Below, in pieces: positions 34,460 to 45,610 of a DNA stretch of 64,000 bases. This DNA comes from Mesocentrotus franciscanus (Eukaryota; Echinodermata; Echinoidea; Camarodonta; Strongylocentrotidae). The notes under the pieces were generated by a model. That model had not been told where the DNA came from. It searched no databases and saw nothing but the letters and a program-made list of their open reading frames with translations. The position numbers were made by a program, and so were the translations under genes. Location: the NCBI GenBank assembly GCA_037976565.1, contig CP137671.1, positions 19,845,910 through 19,909,909 of the forward strand. Reading direction: 5' to 3'. Each line of letters begins with the position of its first letter. Positions within the stretch are counted from its first letter, which is position 1.

Positions 34460-36289
34460 CAGAGGCCATATTGTTCTTGAAGGCTTTAACAATATCATAT
34501 ATTTCATTTTCCATAACAGGTGACATAAACAACGAGTTGGGGTTTGGTTGGGGTGAATATTGTCTGAAGTTTATATTGCTTTCAGGTGCGAGACTATTTA
34601 ATTTAGCACCAATGTTTACCAAAAAAAATCATTAAAGGCATCAGTGATCTTCTGAGAATCTGTTGAACGGTTTACCATTACATTCTAATGTACTTGAATT
34701 TTTTTGTTTTTTCCTGTTTAAAACCGAGTTCATTAATCGCCATGTATACCATTAACATTATGTTTATATTTATTAAATTTTTCTTCATGATAATCGATTT
34801 TCATATGTATATTTAATGAATTTACTCTGTTTCGTAGTTCCTTATATTTTTCCCAATTTTTTTCGCGGATGGGTTGTGGAGATATTTTTTATTCAAAGTA
34901 CGTTTATATTGAATAGACCTAAGTAAATCATCAGTCACCCATGGTCACCAATTTCATTTTTAAAAGAAGTTATATTGGTTGATGAAACACCTTATGTCGA
35001 GCGCTGTCCGGCAAAGTGGTCTCTTTGGTAGATTTAATTGAAGTTAAATGGAATATTGGTAGGTGATCCGAAATATCGGAGTATATCAACCAGCTTGTAG
35101 TAGGTAAATGGAATTAGTTAGTAATAATATTATCTGAAATAGTAGCAGTAGATTCAGTTATTCTTGTTGGCCTTTGAATTAAAGGTACAATGTCCCATTT
35201 GCAGGCCCCAAAAATGAAAAGGTTAATTCCAATGGCATTTGAAAAAAATACTAATAAAGAACTTCCTTCAAAACGAAAAGGCTTGAAAATGTCTTTTTGT
35301 GGGAAAATAACGACTGTTAGTTGTCGAGTCGACTTTAGGGATTGCAATCCTTTTAGTAAATAGTCTGATTTTCAGACCCTTGTACCGAATGGTCGTATGT
35401 TTTGTGCTGCGCAAAGATTCAATCAGCTTTATTTGGCCATTACAAGAAGTGGGGTATTGATGTAGACAAATGCCTATGTACCCTTTCCAGCGCATTTTAT
35501 GTATGTTATTACCAAAGCCTAAAAGAAGTCAGTCAGTCACTTAGTAGTGTCTGACAGTTAAGTCTATAAAGTAAACGAGGTTCCTTGCATAATTGAATTT
35601 TAAGACACTGCTAACGTCTAAATTACACAGATAGGACATACGTGACATATTCATAATTCCTGCAAAGTTCTTCATAATTAGGTGTTGGCTGCAAAAGGGA
35701 TACAGTATCTTAAATGGAAGGAGGAAGTTACTAATTAAACTATTTACAAAGTTTTGTGCTTGGTTATTTGAGGAATGTTTTAAAATATCTTTATTGACAT
35801 AACCCATTAGATATATGGCTCTATTTTCCATTGAGAGAGTGGAAAGAAGGTCATCGAGCGCCTCGATAAATTTTTAGTGTCTATGGATGGTTCCTTATAC
35901 AACACACCTACAATAATATTTTTACAGAAGTATGCTTAGTTTCTACAAACAGGGAAACACATAAATGTTCATTTAAAGACACATCGTTCCGAATGGAAAA
36001 AAGAGAGCGTTTCATGAATATACAGTCCAACACCACCGCCCTTCGCATACTTTCTATTGTTTTGCAAGAATGAATAATCAGGAAAATTGACAAGGGGATT
36101 ACTATGTTTAAAGCCATGTTTCAGAAATTGCAATTATATCAAATTTACGATCAAGTGAGTTAAGACAGTTTGTAATAGAATCAATTGAATTTAAAAGACT
36201 TCTTGCATTAAAATTCATGCTTGAAAAGGTATCATTGCTTGGAACGCCGAACACTTCATTGAATCTCTCTGTATGGTAATATTGGGAGT

Positions 36290-36528
36290 CAGGGGCGGAT
36301 CCAGCCGGCGGCAAAGGAGGGGGCCAGAGAGGGGGCCCAATTCGTGAGAAAATATTTAGCGGCGACTCAGCCAGGGGGAAGGAGCACTAATGTTGTTTTC
36401 GGGGCTCAACGGGGGTATAGTGACCACTATTTTTTTGTTTTACTCAACATCCACCCCTTGAGCACCAAAACAAAAATTTTTTTTTTTTTTGCCAGGGGAG
36501 GGGGCCCGGGGCCATGGATCCGCCACTG
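36290..36528. mobile_element. hAT-type MITE (239 bp) with 8-bp target duplication
   Basis: The ends are CAGGGGCGGATCCA and ...TGGATCCGCCACTG. Both sides carry TTGGGAGT (36282-36289 and 36529-36536). An 8-bp duplication with CAGGGGCGGATCC ends fits hAT. The interior has a poly-T run (about 36477-36490) and G-rich segments. Confidence 0.85.
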
Positions 36529-36885
36529 TTGGGAGTCACATATCAAAGCTTTCCGTATAAAATTGAAAGTCGAGGTCTACATCATCATTTCTGACAAATT
36601 TTCATGCGCTATAAACGGGTCAAAATGTACATGGGATAGGCGATCAAAGATGTTATCGGAAGCAGAAATGTTTGAGGCGACTGCATCACAAAAGGATGTG
36701 CCGTTGAATTGATTAAAATGAAAAAGGTGTTCAAAGCAGGATTTACAAGAGCAAAATAGTGGTTCCATTCATAGCTATGATACGATTGTTTACACATGTG
36801 ACAATAATAAAGATCGTTACGTAATTAAGTACGACATATATCTGGTTCGTTCATTTCATCATCCATTGCAATATAAAAGGAACCT

Positions 36886-37079
36886 ATAACACCGTTTTGT
36901 ATAGAAATGCAAATAAATAGAGCGACATATGTGCAGACATGAATAGCTTGTAAACTGGATTATACACGGCATAGTTGAGAATCCAGTATCCTATAATTAT
37001 ATGCAGCAAAAGGAAACTACAAATCGCAAAACAGTTGGTTTTATTACATACAGTTGTTAAAGACAATTTGATGGAAAAC
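36886..37079. other. Unassigned sequence between the LINE and array remnant
   Basis: No gene or repeat recognised. It may be the 5' UTR of the LINE. Confidence 0.3.
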
Positions 37080-37440
37080 GTGTTTTATTATGGGGAAATC
37101 TGAACACCCTCAGTATGTTATTGACACCATGATATAGTGTCGGATCCATGAATGTCAGAAAGGAGGGGATTTTTTTCCCCGGGCATATGATTTGGAAATC
37201 TCGCTGACCTTCCTGCATTTGCAGGTCGAACATAGTGTGAGGGTGGGAGGGTGATCCACATACTGGATATCAAGTCTTAATCTGTTATAATAACATTATG
37301 TTTGATATACTATTGCTTACATTACACTACTGAGAAATATGTGTAAACATTTAACATAATATCATGTTACAGTTGCCATCCTTATTCATTTACAAAAGCA
37401 ATACGCTATTATGACATTTGATTGAAATAGTACGCTCGTA
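37080..37440 (-). repeat. Remnant of the LRR-array intron unit (A)
   Basis: Collinear with array introns: TCTGAACACCCTCAGTATGT, ATATAGTGTCGG, CCCCGGGCATATGATTTGG, CTCGCTGACCTTCCTGCATT. No exon is present. Same orientation as the array. Confidence 0.65.
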
Positions 37441-37974
37441 AATGATTGTCCATACCATTACACCCAACTGCAAAGTATGGTTTGATGCTATTTTGGACCA
37501 GGTATAGAGAAAAAACAAAAAATACAAATCATCCCTGATAATGTAATCACAATCATGACAATATAGGGGTATATATATCATGTACCAATGTCAATTTTTT
37601 TTTTTAATGTTTTCGCTTAGAGGTTTCCCTTTGTAGGTGCCCCTTGTTTTAGAAAGCGCCTTGTTTTGTTGGTTTCCCCCTCAAAAAAAAAACCTTTGGA
37701 AGATGCTACGCCGCCGATGCACATATGACATTCATTACGAAAAGTCATCAACCTGGAGAATGTGGTAAACATATTTGAAAAGAGCCATCCAAGGAGGATG
37801 ATGATCAGTCTGATATAGGTAAAGGAAACAATGCAACAATGCAAACAACGTAGGTAATTTAGTTATTAGTGAAATTGTTTACGTGTTAAAAATTGTACCT
37901 TAAATTTTTAGACAGAAAAATGCCAAAAATGTCCCTACCCTAAGAGGGGGTCAGAAAGGGGTCAGAAAGTTTTT
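37441..37974. other. Unassigned insertion between array remnants
   Basis: No coding sequence or known repeat recognised. Contains A- and T-runs and a G-rich stretch near 37944. Confidence 0.35.
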
Positions 37975-38450
37975 TTTTGTTTTGTTCCGGGCATATGATT
38001 CGATAATATCACTATATTTCCGTTATTGGCTTGTCGGGCCGAGGGAGGAGGGGGATCCAAACACCGGATGTCTCAACCTGTTATAATAGTACTACATTAT
38101 GTTGGATAAACAATGATATTGCTGACGTTACTATGATTAATTATATCTACAATTACATGATATTCACTTACAAAAGCACTCCTTATTCATATATTTGATT
38201 GAGATATTAATGTGGAAATCTTATTTCATAATAACGGAACAAAAATGTGTAAAAAAATAGACACAGAAAATTTTGAATTTGTCAATAGGATACAGAGATC
38301 ATATAAACAGGGACGAAGAGATTCATTTTTTTCTTCTTCATTTTACAGGTTTTAAGTTGATATATTTAGTCTCATCAGCCATTCACAATTAGAATATTCG
38401 TCACTTATTGCCCCATGGAATACGAAATCCAAAAAAAAATTATTCACTAC
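37975..38450 (-). repeat. Remnant of the LRR-array intron unit (B)
   Basis: Diverged copy of the unit: GGGCATATGATTCGATAATA, AACCTGTTATAATAGTAC, TTAGTCTCATCAGCCATTCA (the empty MITE site), TTGCCCCATGGAAT. More diverged than the remnant at 37080. Confidence 0.6.
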
Positions 38451-38468
38451 AAATGTTATAGTATAGAG

Positions 38469-38605
38469 ATATCGACTGCTACGAGAGGCTGGCTGTTTTT
38501 ATACGCTCAGCACCAAGGCGCGGCTCGGGGTGATGGCAGCGGATTCAACTTTCCCGCGAGCCAGTATAGAAACAGCCAGTCCTCGAGTATTAAAGCAGTC
38601 GATAT
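38469..38605. mobile_element. 137-bp palindromic MITE
   Basis: The ends ATATCGACTGCT and AGCAGTCGATAT are inverted, followed inward by GGCTGGCTGTTTTTATA and its counterpart TATAGAAACAGCCAG. GC-richer than its surroundings. Inserted at the end of an array remnant. No target duplication outside the palindrome identified. Confidence 0.6.
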
Positions 38606-38991
38606 GACTTTTATATGCCGATCGTACGAATTAAAACAAAAATCTACCAAGAATTCTTACCTTAGCCTTTTATTGAGTAAAGATTGGTTAAAACAGCACA
38701 GAAAATCTGAGACACTGTCTGTTAATCTTCGCTAGCAAAATGACTGAAAGTTTCAATAATTTGGGAATCGCAGAAAAATACCACTGTTTGGTGTCCGCGC
38801 TCGCACAAAGACAATTTTAACACGTAAACCAATGGGGATCGCAGGAGGATGAGGGCACAAATTAAAGGATATGAACTTGTGGGCGGGTACGAGGGCACTT
38901 TTTAAAGATTTTTGACTGGTAGGCGGGGCATGGCTTAAAATCACGACTCCAATTTCGACCAATCAGATGGCTAGATTTCTAAAGTGAGGTA
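38606..38991. other. Unassigned sequence with CCAAT-like and TATA-like motifs
   Basis: ACCAATCAG at about 38958 and GGTATATAATTAG at about 38988 lie 25-30 bp apart on the plus strand. No gene follows, only the Helentron-like element. Promoter function is speculative. Confidence 0.2.
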
Positions 38992-38998
38992 TATAATT

Positions 38999-39083
38999 AG
39001 GTGGTCTGTCGGTATCGACAGATCACCTGTTTTCGTCAGAATTTTCTTTCTTTATTAGGTGGTCTGTCAACGACAGACTACCT
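38999..39083. repeat. Two tandem 5'-terminal hairpins of the Helentron-like element
   Basis: The first stem is AGGTGGTCTGTCG/CGACAGATCACCT with loop GTAT. The second is AGGTGGTCTGTC/GACAGACTACCT with loop AAC. Each is followed by TTCGTCAGAATTTTC. The copies at the other end of this region (54.1-54.3 kb) have the same architecture with a different stem sequence. Confidence 0.7.
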
Positions 39084-39382
39084 ATTGATTTCGTCAGAAT
39101 TTTCTTTCTTTATTATTTCTTCCGTACACTTTTTTGTGTAAACGTTTACTCGAAATCGACATGGTCAATTTCCTTCGAATTTCTGTCAGTCATCAGGCCC
39201 TATAATATCAAGTTCCAGTAACCTTCTCAAGGTCATGGAGTCATCGTGACGTCATCCAGGCGCCATTTTGTGATATTTTCTGAAAATCACAAACGATCAT
39301 AACTTCATAACAGAAAGTCATTTCTCATTCATATTTACCATGATCAAGGTCAATATCCGTCCGGTCAATTTCAGGTCAATAA

Positions 39383-39421
39383 ACGCGCGCGCGCGTACGT
39401 CCGCGCGTCAGTGCGCGCGCA
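39383..39421. repeat. CG-rich alternating tract in element A
   Basis: A CGCGCGCGCG run followed by TACGTCCGCGCGTCAGTGCG, strongly alternating purine-pyrimidine. The equivalent tract is present at the same relative position in every copy of the family (43556, about 52094 and about 53804). Confidence 0.6.
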
Positions 39422-40328
39422 AATTTAAAAATGCTCAAAATCGTCTCAAATTCATTTTGCATACGTTTCAGGTCATTTTAAGCATTTCGCAAAAACGCGA
39501 AAACGCGAATTTTCGCGCGTTTTCGTTCGTGACGGCCGAACGAAAAATAATTCCTCCTAGTTTATTTTTGACATGATGTTCCTCATTTTTTCTGAACAAT
39601 TTGATACCATGTTTATCCTTTTATGACCATTAATAACGGAATGAGCGTCCGTTCAAGAAACATGTCCGTGCGCGCGAGCTCTTGTAATACATAGCATATA
39701 TGGGCAAAAACATGCCTATACAAAATCCATTATAGCTCTTTGGGATGCACGGGGACCTTCAATTTTTTTCATATTTGATTAGATCATGAGTCGGAGATAT
39801 GATTTCTGGTCTCATTTGGCCATTATATATATCGTGACATCATCATAATGGCCTTGGAACTCAAAAAACGAATTTGCATATTATGACGTCAGCATATTTA
39901 TGGAAAATTGATCGTATCTCTCTCAATATTGATCAATTTTCTTTTAAATTTCGATATGATGTAGTTAAGACAATTCTCTACAAGATTAGTGCACATCATT
40001 TTTCATTTTGATGACGTTATCATGGTGAAAATTTCATTTGAAGATGACATGTCAGAATTTTCTTAATTTGCGTGTTATGTCTATGGACGGTGAATTTCGT
40101 TCACATCATGAATCTACATGACATTAATCTTTGAGCACTATCTAGCTTATTTGTGCTCTATTTTCTCCCAAATTTGGGTATGTTATAGCTGAGACTATGG
40201 GCTATAAAAACCGAGCTTTTGGTTTTTTGATCAGACGATGAGAACATGTCGAAATTTTCAATTGAATGTTGAAATCGCGACTATGCTAAGGCCGTTTGTC
40301 AGCTTTGCTTGTTAAGTCTATGAGAAAT

Positions 40329-40404
40329 ATTTTGGTCCATTGGTTAAAGCGCTTGCCTCCCATTCAATCGACCCAGGCTCTAAGCTTTGATTCCCGTGGG
40401 TCAT
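40329..40404 (+). other. tRNA-Gly-like relic in element A
   Basis: TTGGTCCATTGGTTAAAGCG resembles a D-arm/A-box, GCTTGCCTCCCATTC an anticodon arm with CCC, and TTGATTCCCGTGGGTC a degraded B-box. Most similar to tRNA-Gly(CCC). The acceptor stem is not formed, so it is not a working tRNA gene. Confidence 0.5.
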
Positions 40405-40608
40405 TTTTAATAATTTATTTTTGGTTCTGTTTTTACATATGATTTGATCACCTCTTCCACTGTCATAACATATACAATCACAAACAACGTAATAGAATGC
40501 CTAATTTTGCACGTTATTTCTCTGGGAGAGGAATGTCAATAGTTTGCGTGCAACCCTATGGGAAATCTGATTCCTTGTTATTGATTAAACCTATATAGTG
40601 TTAATCTG

Positions 40609-42588
40609 TCTATTGGTTAAGAAACTAGAAGTGGAATGGAAATGCTTGGACAAAAGCATTCAGCATGGAAATAAGACACTACCAACTAAAAAGAAACCAG
40701 CAAAACAACCATGGATGACAGAAAAGTTTCTGAACTTGATGCAGGAGAGGCAAAAGCAAGTCAGAAACTCCAAATCATACAGAGACATCAATAAGGTAAT
40801 TGATAATGAATGTAAAAAAGCAAAAGAAGAATGGCTAACTCAAAAATTTGTTACAATAGAGCATTTCTCCAAGACAAACCAAACAAATGAAATGCACAGA
40901 GAAATCAAGCATTTTAAAAAGAAGAAAAACAAGGCAGCAAGCGGATGTATCAAGAACAAAGATGGAACATCTTCCCTCTTTGAAAAGGAAGATATTAAAC
41001 AAAGATGGGAAGAATATATCCAAGACCTATTTGATGATGACAGAGGTCAATAACTTCCAATCACTGACAACGAGGGTCCAAGTATACTCGAACCAGCAGT
41101 TAAACATGCTCTGCATTCACTGGGAGCTTCTTAATCCGAAGGCCCGGATGGGATTACACGGGATGAACTTGTGGCCTTAAAAGAATTTGGGATTGAACAT
41201 TTGACTAGTATTTGCCAAATGATATACAATACAGGTCATATTCCTGAAGATCTGAAAAAGTCGATATTTGTGACAATTCCAAAGAAGCCTAAGGCAAGTG
41301 TATGTGAAGATTTCCGGACAAGTAGCCTTATGAGCCATGTAACCAAGTTGCTCTTAAAGATCATTCTCGACAAAATAAAATTTCAAATTGACAATGAAGT
41401 AGGAAAGAAACAGTTTGGTTTCGGACCTCAAAGTGGTACTAGAGAAGCCATATTCTGTATGAGAATGATGACAGAAAGGTATATTGCAGCTAGTAAACAA
41501 AGAACTATATGTGTGCTTTATTGACTACTCTAAAGCATTCGACAAAATTCACCACGCCAAATTGATTGAAAGCTTACAAAAAATTAATCTGGATGGTAAA
41601 AACATACGTCTCATATCTAAACTTTACTGGGAGCAGACAGCAAAATTAACAATGAAATTACAGGTTACACAAAAATCAAAAGAGGAGTACGTCAGGGATG
41701 CGCAATGTCCCCATCTCTGTTCAACTTGTGCACAGAGTTGGTATTCAGGGAAATTTCAGATATGAAAGGTGTTAGTATTGGGGTGTAAATATTAATAATT
41801 TACGTTGTGCTGACGACACTGTACTTTGCGCAGAGAATAAAGCAGATTTACAACATGTATTTGATATTGTAAAAGTCAAAAGTGAAGAGTTTGGTCTATA
41901 TATGCATGAATGTCAAGAAAACTAAGTCTATGATTTTTAGTAGAACAGAGAATACGCCTAGAATCTGTTTGAAACTCGATGGACATATTATTGAGCAGGT
42001 CAGTAATGACATCTACTTAGGACAAAATATCACAGATGATGCCAGATGCGAAGCAGAAAAAAAAGAAGAATAGAAATAGCTAGGAATACATTTCTGGCAA
42101 TGAAATACTCATTCACAGATAGAAAGGTGAAATTTGCGCTTAGGTTAAGACTAGTAAACTGTTATGTATGGTCTGTATGGAGCAGAAACATGGACAATAA
42201 GCAAGGCCATTGAAAATAGAATAACATCTTTTGAAATGTGAATTTACAGAAGAAAAATGAAAATAACCTGGAAACGAATGAAAACAGACATAGAGATATT
42301 GCACATGGCAGGGCGTAAACAAATTGCACTGGTAGGATTAGTTAAAGAGAGAAAAGTGAAATACTTTGGTCATGTTAAAAGGCACCAGAGCCTCTTAAAG
42401 GATGTGTTGGAGGGAAGGGTGGAAGGAACTAGACCGAGAGCAAGACCCAGAATCAACTGGGAAGAGAATGTCAAGAACTGGAGTGGACTAAAAGAGTGCA
42501 CTAGAATGGCAGAAGATAGAGTGAAATGGAAAGATGTTACAGTCAACCTCCGAACCGGGAGAAGATACTTAGATACTTAGATACTTCT
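40609..42588 (+). pseudogene. RTE-like LINE, 5'-truncated, frameshifted
   Basis: Starts inside the linker before RT (KKPAKQPWMTEKFLNLMQER, EYIQDLFDDD). RT pieces follow: SEGPDGITRDELVAL after a frameshift, IPEDLKKSIFVTIPKKPKA, then CFIDYSKAFDKIHHAKLIES (first catalytic Asp), RGVRQGCAMSPSLFNLCTEL, LRCADDTVLCAEN (catalytic Asp pair), and a C-terminal KYFGHVKRHQSLLKDVLEGR with KWKDVT. At least four frame breaks. It ends in TACTTAGA tandem repeats. The precise break in the Helentron-like sequence (compare 44752) shows it inserted into element A. Confidence 0.8.
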
Positions 42589-42845
42589 CTCTCTTGCATT
42601 GTTTTTCTTCCCCTCTCTTGTTTGCCCCCTCCTTCTCTTGCTCTGTCTCTGCATTTTCTCTCTCTCTCTCTTTCTATACTCTTTACCCTATCTCTCTCTC
42701 TCTCTTTGTGCCTCCCTCTACCTCTTTTGCCATGCCTCACTCTTATTTTCTTTCCCTGTCTCTCGCTGCCTCTGCCCTTCTCTTTTTCTTCTCTCTCACC
42801 CTTTCCCTTTCCCGCCTCTGGTTCTCGTTCTCCCTCTATGATGTC
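42589..42845. repeat. C/T-rich tract (element A)
   Basis: Polypyrimidine with TCTCTCTC runs, homologous to 44950-45230. Apparent Ser/Leu-rich ORFs are compositional. Confidence 0.7.
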
Positions 42846-43555
42846 TTGTAATGTTCTTTAATTTTCTATAGCTCTACCCTTTGCTCTTTTATTCTTATTT
42901 CACCCCTACCATGTTTACCATGGAGAGAAACACGAATTGAAACACATTAGTAAACGGCGCTTTGGGATACCTGGTGATCCCAATTTTTTTTTAAATTTGG
43001 ATAAAGAATGAGTCGGAGATATGATTTCATGTCTCATTTGGCCCTTAAGTATATCGTGACATCATCATAACGGCCTTGAAACTCAAAAAAAGAATTTTCT
43101 TATTATGACGTCAGCATATTAATGGAAATTTGATTGTATCTCTGTAAATATTGATCGATTTTCTTCCAAATTTCGATATGTTGTAGCTGTGACAATCCTA
43201 AACAAGATCAGCGTTCACCAGATTTAAAGACAGACCACCTAATTCGTCCTCATGACGAATTACTTTTCTAGTTTATTTGTTTTTATTTATTTCCGCCACT
43301 TTTTTGTGTATGAGATAACTCCAGATCGGTTTTGTCAATTTCTTTCAATTTTGGCCCAGTCATAGGTCATTCTCATAAGACGTGACAGGAACATTTTCAA
43401 GGTCATCAAGTCTTCATGACGTCATCCAGGTGCCATTTTGTGTTTTTTTTTTGTACTTTCAACTCACGATCATATCTTCATAACGGAAAATCATTTCTCA
43501 TTCATATTTATCATGATCAAGGTCAATATCCGTCCGGTCAATTTCAGGTCAAAAA

Positions 43556-43602
43556 ACGCGCGCGCATGCGTACGTCCGCGCGTTAGCGCGCGCAAAATTT
43601 CA
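43556..43602. repeat. CG-rich alternating tract in element B
   Basis: ACGCGCGCGCATGCGTACGT followed by CCGCGCGTTAGCGCGCGC; equivalent to 39383-39421. Confidence 0.6.
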
Positions 43603-44477
43603 AAATGCTCCAAATCGTCTCAAATTCATTTTGGATACGTTTCAGGCCATTTTAAGCATTTCGCAAAAACGCGCACACACGAATGCGCGCGTTTTCGCGT
43701 GACGGCCGAACGCAAAATAATTCCATATTTTTTTCGGCATGATATTCTCATTTTTTCTGAACAATTTGATACCATGTTTATCCTTTTATGACCATTAATA
43801 ACGGAATGAGCGTCCGTTCAAGAAACATGTCCGTGCGCGCGATCTCTTGTAATACATAGCATATATGGGCAAAAACATGCCTATACAAAATTCATTGTAA
43901 CTCTTCAGAATGGATGGGAACTCCCAATTTTTTTCATATTTGGATAGATTATGAGTCGGAGATATGATTTCATGTCTCATTTGACCCTCAATTAACTCAT
44001 GACGTCATCATAATGGCCTCCGAACTCAAAATTTCAATTTGCATATTATGACGTCAGCATTTTTGGAAAATTGATTGTATCTCTGTAAATATTGATCGAT
44101 TTTCTTCCAAATTTTGATTTGTTCTAGCTGAGACAATTCTCTACAAATGCAGTTCCACGATTTTTCATTTTGACAAAGGCATCATGGCGTATTTTTGCGA
44201 TTAAAGGAGGCATGTCAATTTTTCACATTTTGCGTGTATTCTCTATGGGACATGACTTTTTCTCAAAACTGGATTCTACATTCCCGTCTTTCGCGAGCAA
44301 TATCTCCGTCGTTTTAGCTTTTGTTCCTGAGCTTCGAGTATGTTGTAGCTGAGACAATAAGCTATCACAAGTGTGCCCTTTATTTTTCGATCAGATGCCG
44401 GGATCATGCTCATATTTCACTTGCAAAGTGGGATTTGAGAATTCCATTTTCCGTTCACGTGTAATGTCTATGTGGAT

Positions 44478-44546
44478 TATTTTGGTATAGTGGTCATAGC
44501 ACTTGCCTCCCATTCCGGCGACCCAAGTTCGATTCCTGGTGGGTCA
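44478..44546 (+). other. tRNA-Gly-like relic in element B
   Basis: TTTGGTATAGTGGTCATAGC (A-box region, close to real tRNA-Gly/Glu), CTTGCCTCCCATTCC (anticodon CCC in loop), and AGTTCGATTCCTGGTGGGTC (B-box). This is the best preserved copy; A- and B-boxes are near consensus so Pol III transcription is conceivable. The acceptor stem does not pair. Confidence 0.6.
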
Positions 44547-44949
44547 TTTTTTTTTTTTTTTGCCGTCGTTTTAAATTTGATTTTATGATCTTCTTCGACT
44601 ATTATAACATATTATCATATACAATCACAAACAATGTAATAAAATGCCTAATTTTGCGTGTTATATCTATGGGAGAAGAATGTCAACCGTTTGAGTACAA
44701 CCCTATGGGAAATCTGGTTCCTTGTTGTGTATTAAACCTAATATAGGGTTTATCTCCCAACTCTGCTACAATATCAAATCACCTTGCTAGTCTCCTTCCC
44801 AGACGTTTTTACTTTTTCCAGTTATTCAGCCCAGGTATATGCATGTTTACGTCTCTCCCGTGGACATAGAATTGTTTACTTGTCTATACTTCTCTTTCTC
44901 TATATTAAATTCTATTTATGCTGGATATATTGAATGCATCGTTCTCCAT

Positions 44950-45230
44950 TGCATCTCTCTCTTTCTCCTCTCTCTTGCTCTGTTTCCTTCTCCTCTCTTA
45001 TTTTGCCCCTCTCCTTCTCTTGCTCTGTCTCTGCATATATATCTCTCTACTCTTTTACCTCTCTCTCTCTCTCTCTCTCTCTGCCTCCCTCTACCTCGAC
45101 CTCTTGCCTTGCCTCCCTCTTATTCTCTTGCTCTGTCTCCCTCTGCCTCTGCCCTTCTCTTTTCTTCTCTCTCACCCTCTACCTCTCCTGCCTCTGGTTC
45201 TCGTTCTCCTTCTATTATGTCTTGTAATGT
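44950..45230. repeat. C/T-rich tract (element B)
   Basis: Polypyrimidine region with (TC)n up to about 12 units at 45060-45082, and GCCTCTGGTTCTCGTTCTCC near its end, shared with element A. Confidence 0.7.
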
Positions 45231-45489
45231 TCCTTAATTTTCTATAGCTCTGCCCTTTGCCCTTTGGCCTTGGAACTCAAAATACGAATTTGCATATTAT
45301 GACGTCAGCATATTTATGGAAAATTGATTGTATCTCTGTAAATATGGATCGATTTTCTTCCAAATTTTGATATGTTGTAGCTAAGACAACTTTCTACAAG
45401 ATCAGTTATTCAGATTACATAACAGACCACCTAATTCGTCCTCATGACGAATTACATTTCTAGTTTTTAATAGTTTTTCGTTTTATCAT

Positions 45490-45610
45490 GTTTATGACAG
45501 AAAGAAAGTGTTTTGCTTCCACTTCCTGAAACGTTTTACTTTTCCTAATCGCTTCTTCAACGCTGCATACTATTTATACAATAAAATCACCAAATTTGGT
45601 TCGACTATCG
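45490..45610 (-). repeat. Orphan copy of the conserved LRR post-donor block
   Basis: ATGACAGAAAGAAAGTG, TTCCACTTCCTGAAACGTTT and ACTTTTCCTAATCGCTTCTT match the block that follows every LRR exon donor, but no exon is attached. It marks a lost array unit between the NACHT exon and the array. Confidence 0.6.

Larger units (their letters stand above)
30955..36885 (-). mobile_element. Non-LTR retrotransposon (CR1/L2/Jockey group), interrupted and decayed
   Basis: Minus strand. From the 5' side: a Cys-rich region (about 36850-36560: CHMCKQSYHS in one frame and CSCKSCFEHLFHFN in another); an endonuclease start with NARSLLNSID and FDIIAISETWL (about 36240-36110); then broken endonuclease pieces to about 34.9 kb; the RT region with VMENEIYDIVKAFKNNMASG, SNYRPISVLSVLSKILERIV, GFRKDHSTELS, IDLSKAFDTINHNILL, GPQGSLLGPLLF, LHADNTILL (normally YADDT-like), KFLGIFIDSKLTW; and the AT-rich 3' end near 30955. 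Several frameshifts make it inactive. A Harbinger-like element splits the RT at ASG|LDG and a hAT-type MITE sits before the endonuclease. Confidence 0.8.
38992..43262 (+). mobile_element. Helitron/Helentron-like element A (interrupted by an RTE-like LINE)
   Basis: The 5' side has two tandem hairpins starting AGGTGGTCTGTC (38999 and about 39056), each followed by GTCAGAATTTTCTTTCTTTA. The 3' side has the inverse GACAGACCACCT, then a hairpin AATTCGTC-CTCAT-GACGAATT, then TTTTCTAG and T. A 3' hairpin followed by CTAG fits Helitron 3' ends, and short inverted repeats at both ends fit Helentrons (Helitron2). No Rep/helicase gene is present. The interior has a CG-rich alternating tract, a tRNA-like block and a C/T tract. 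An RTE-like LINE sits at 40609-42588. Confidence 0.65.
43263..45467 (+). mobile_element. Helitron/Helentron-like element B (tandem with A)
   Basis: Starts directly after the CTAG of element A and ends with the same 3' structure (ACAGACCACCT, hairpin AATTCGTC/GACGAATT, CATTTCTAG) at 45467. It has the same order of parts as A: TTTCCGCCACTTTTTTGTGT, CG-rich tract, GAGCGTCCGTTCAAGAAACA, tRNA-like block, C/T tract. About 2.2 kb, without the RTE-like LINE. The 5' hairpin has been lost at the junction. No protein-coding gene. Confidence 0.65.

Noticed and set aside
42526..42861. 111-codon Ser/Leu-rich ORF after the RTE-like LINE
   Set aside because: Begins in the LINE tail and runs into a C/T microsatellite-like tract.
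44478..44546. Functional tRNA-Gly gene
   Set aside because: A- and B-boxes and an anticodon-like loop are present, but the acceptor stem does not pair and the same block recurs in each transposon copy.
44839..45247. 132-codon ORF that looks like a membrane protein
   Set aside because: Hydrophobicity comes from CTC/TCT codons of the C/T tract in element B.
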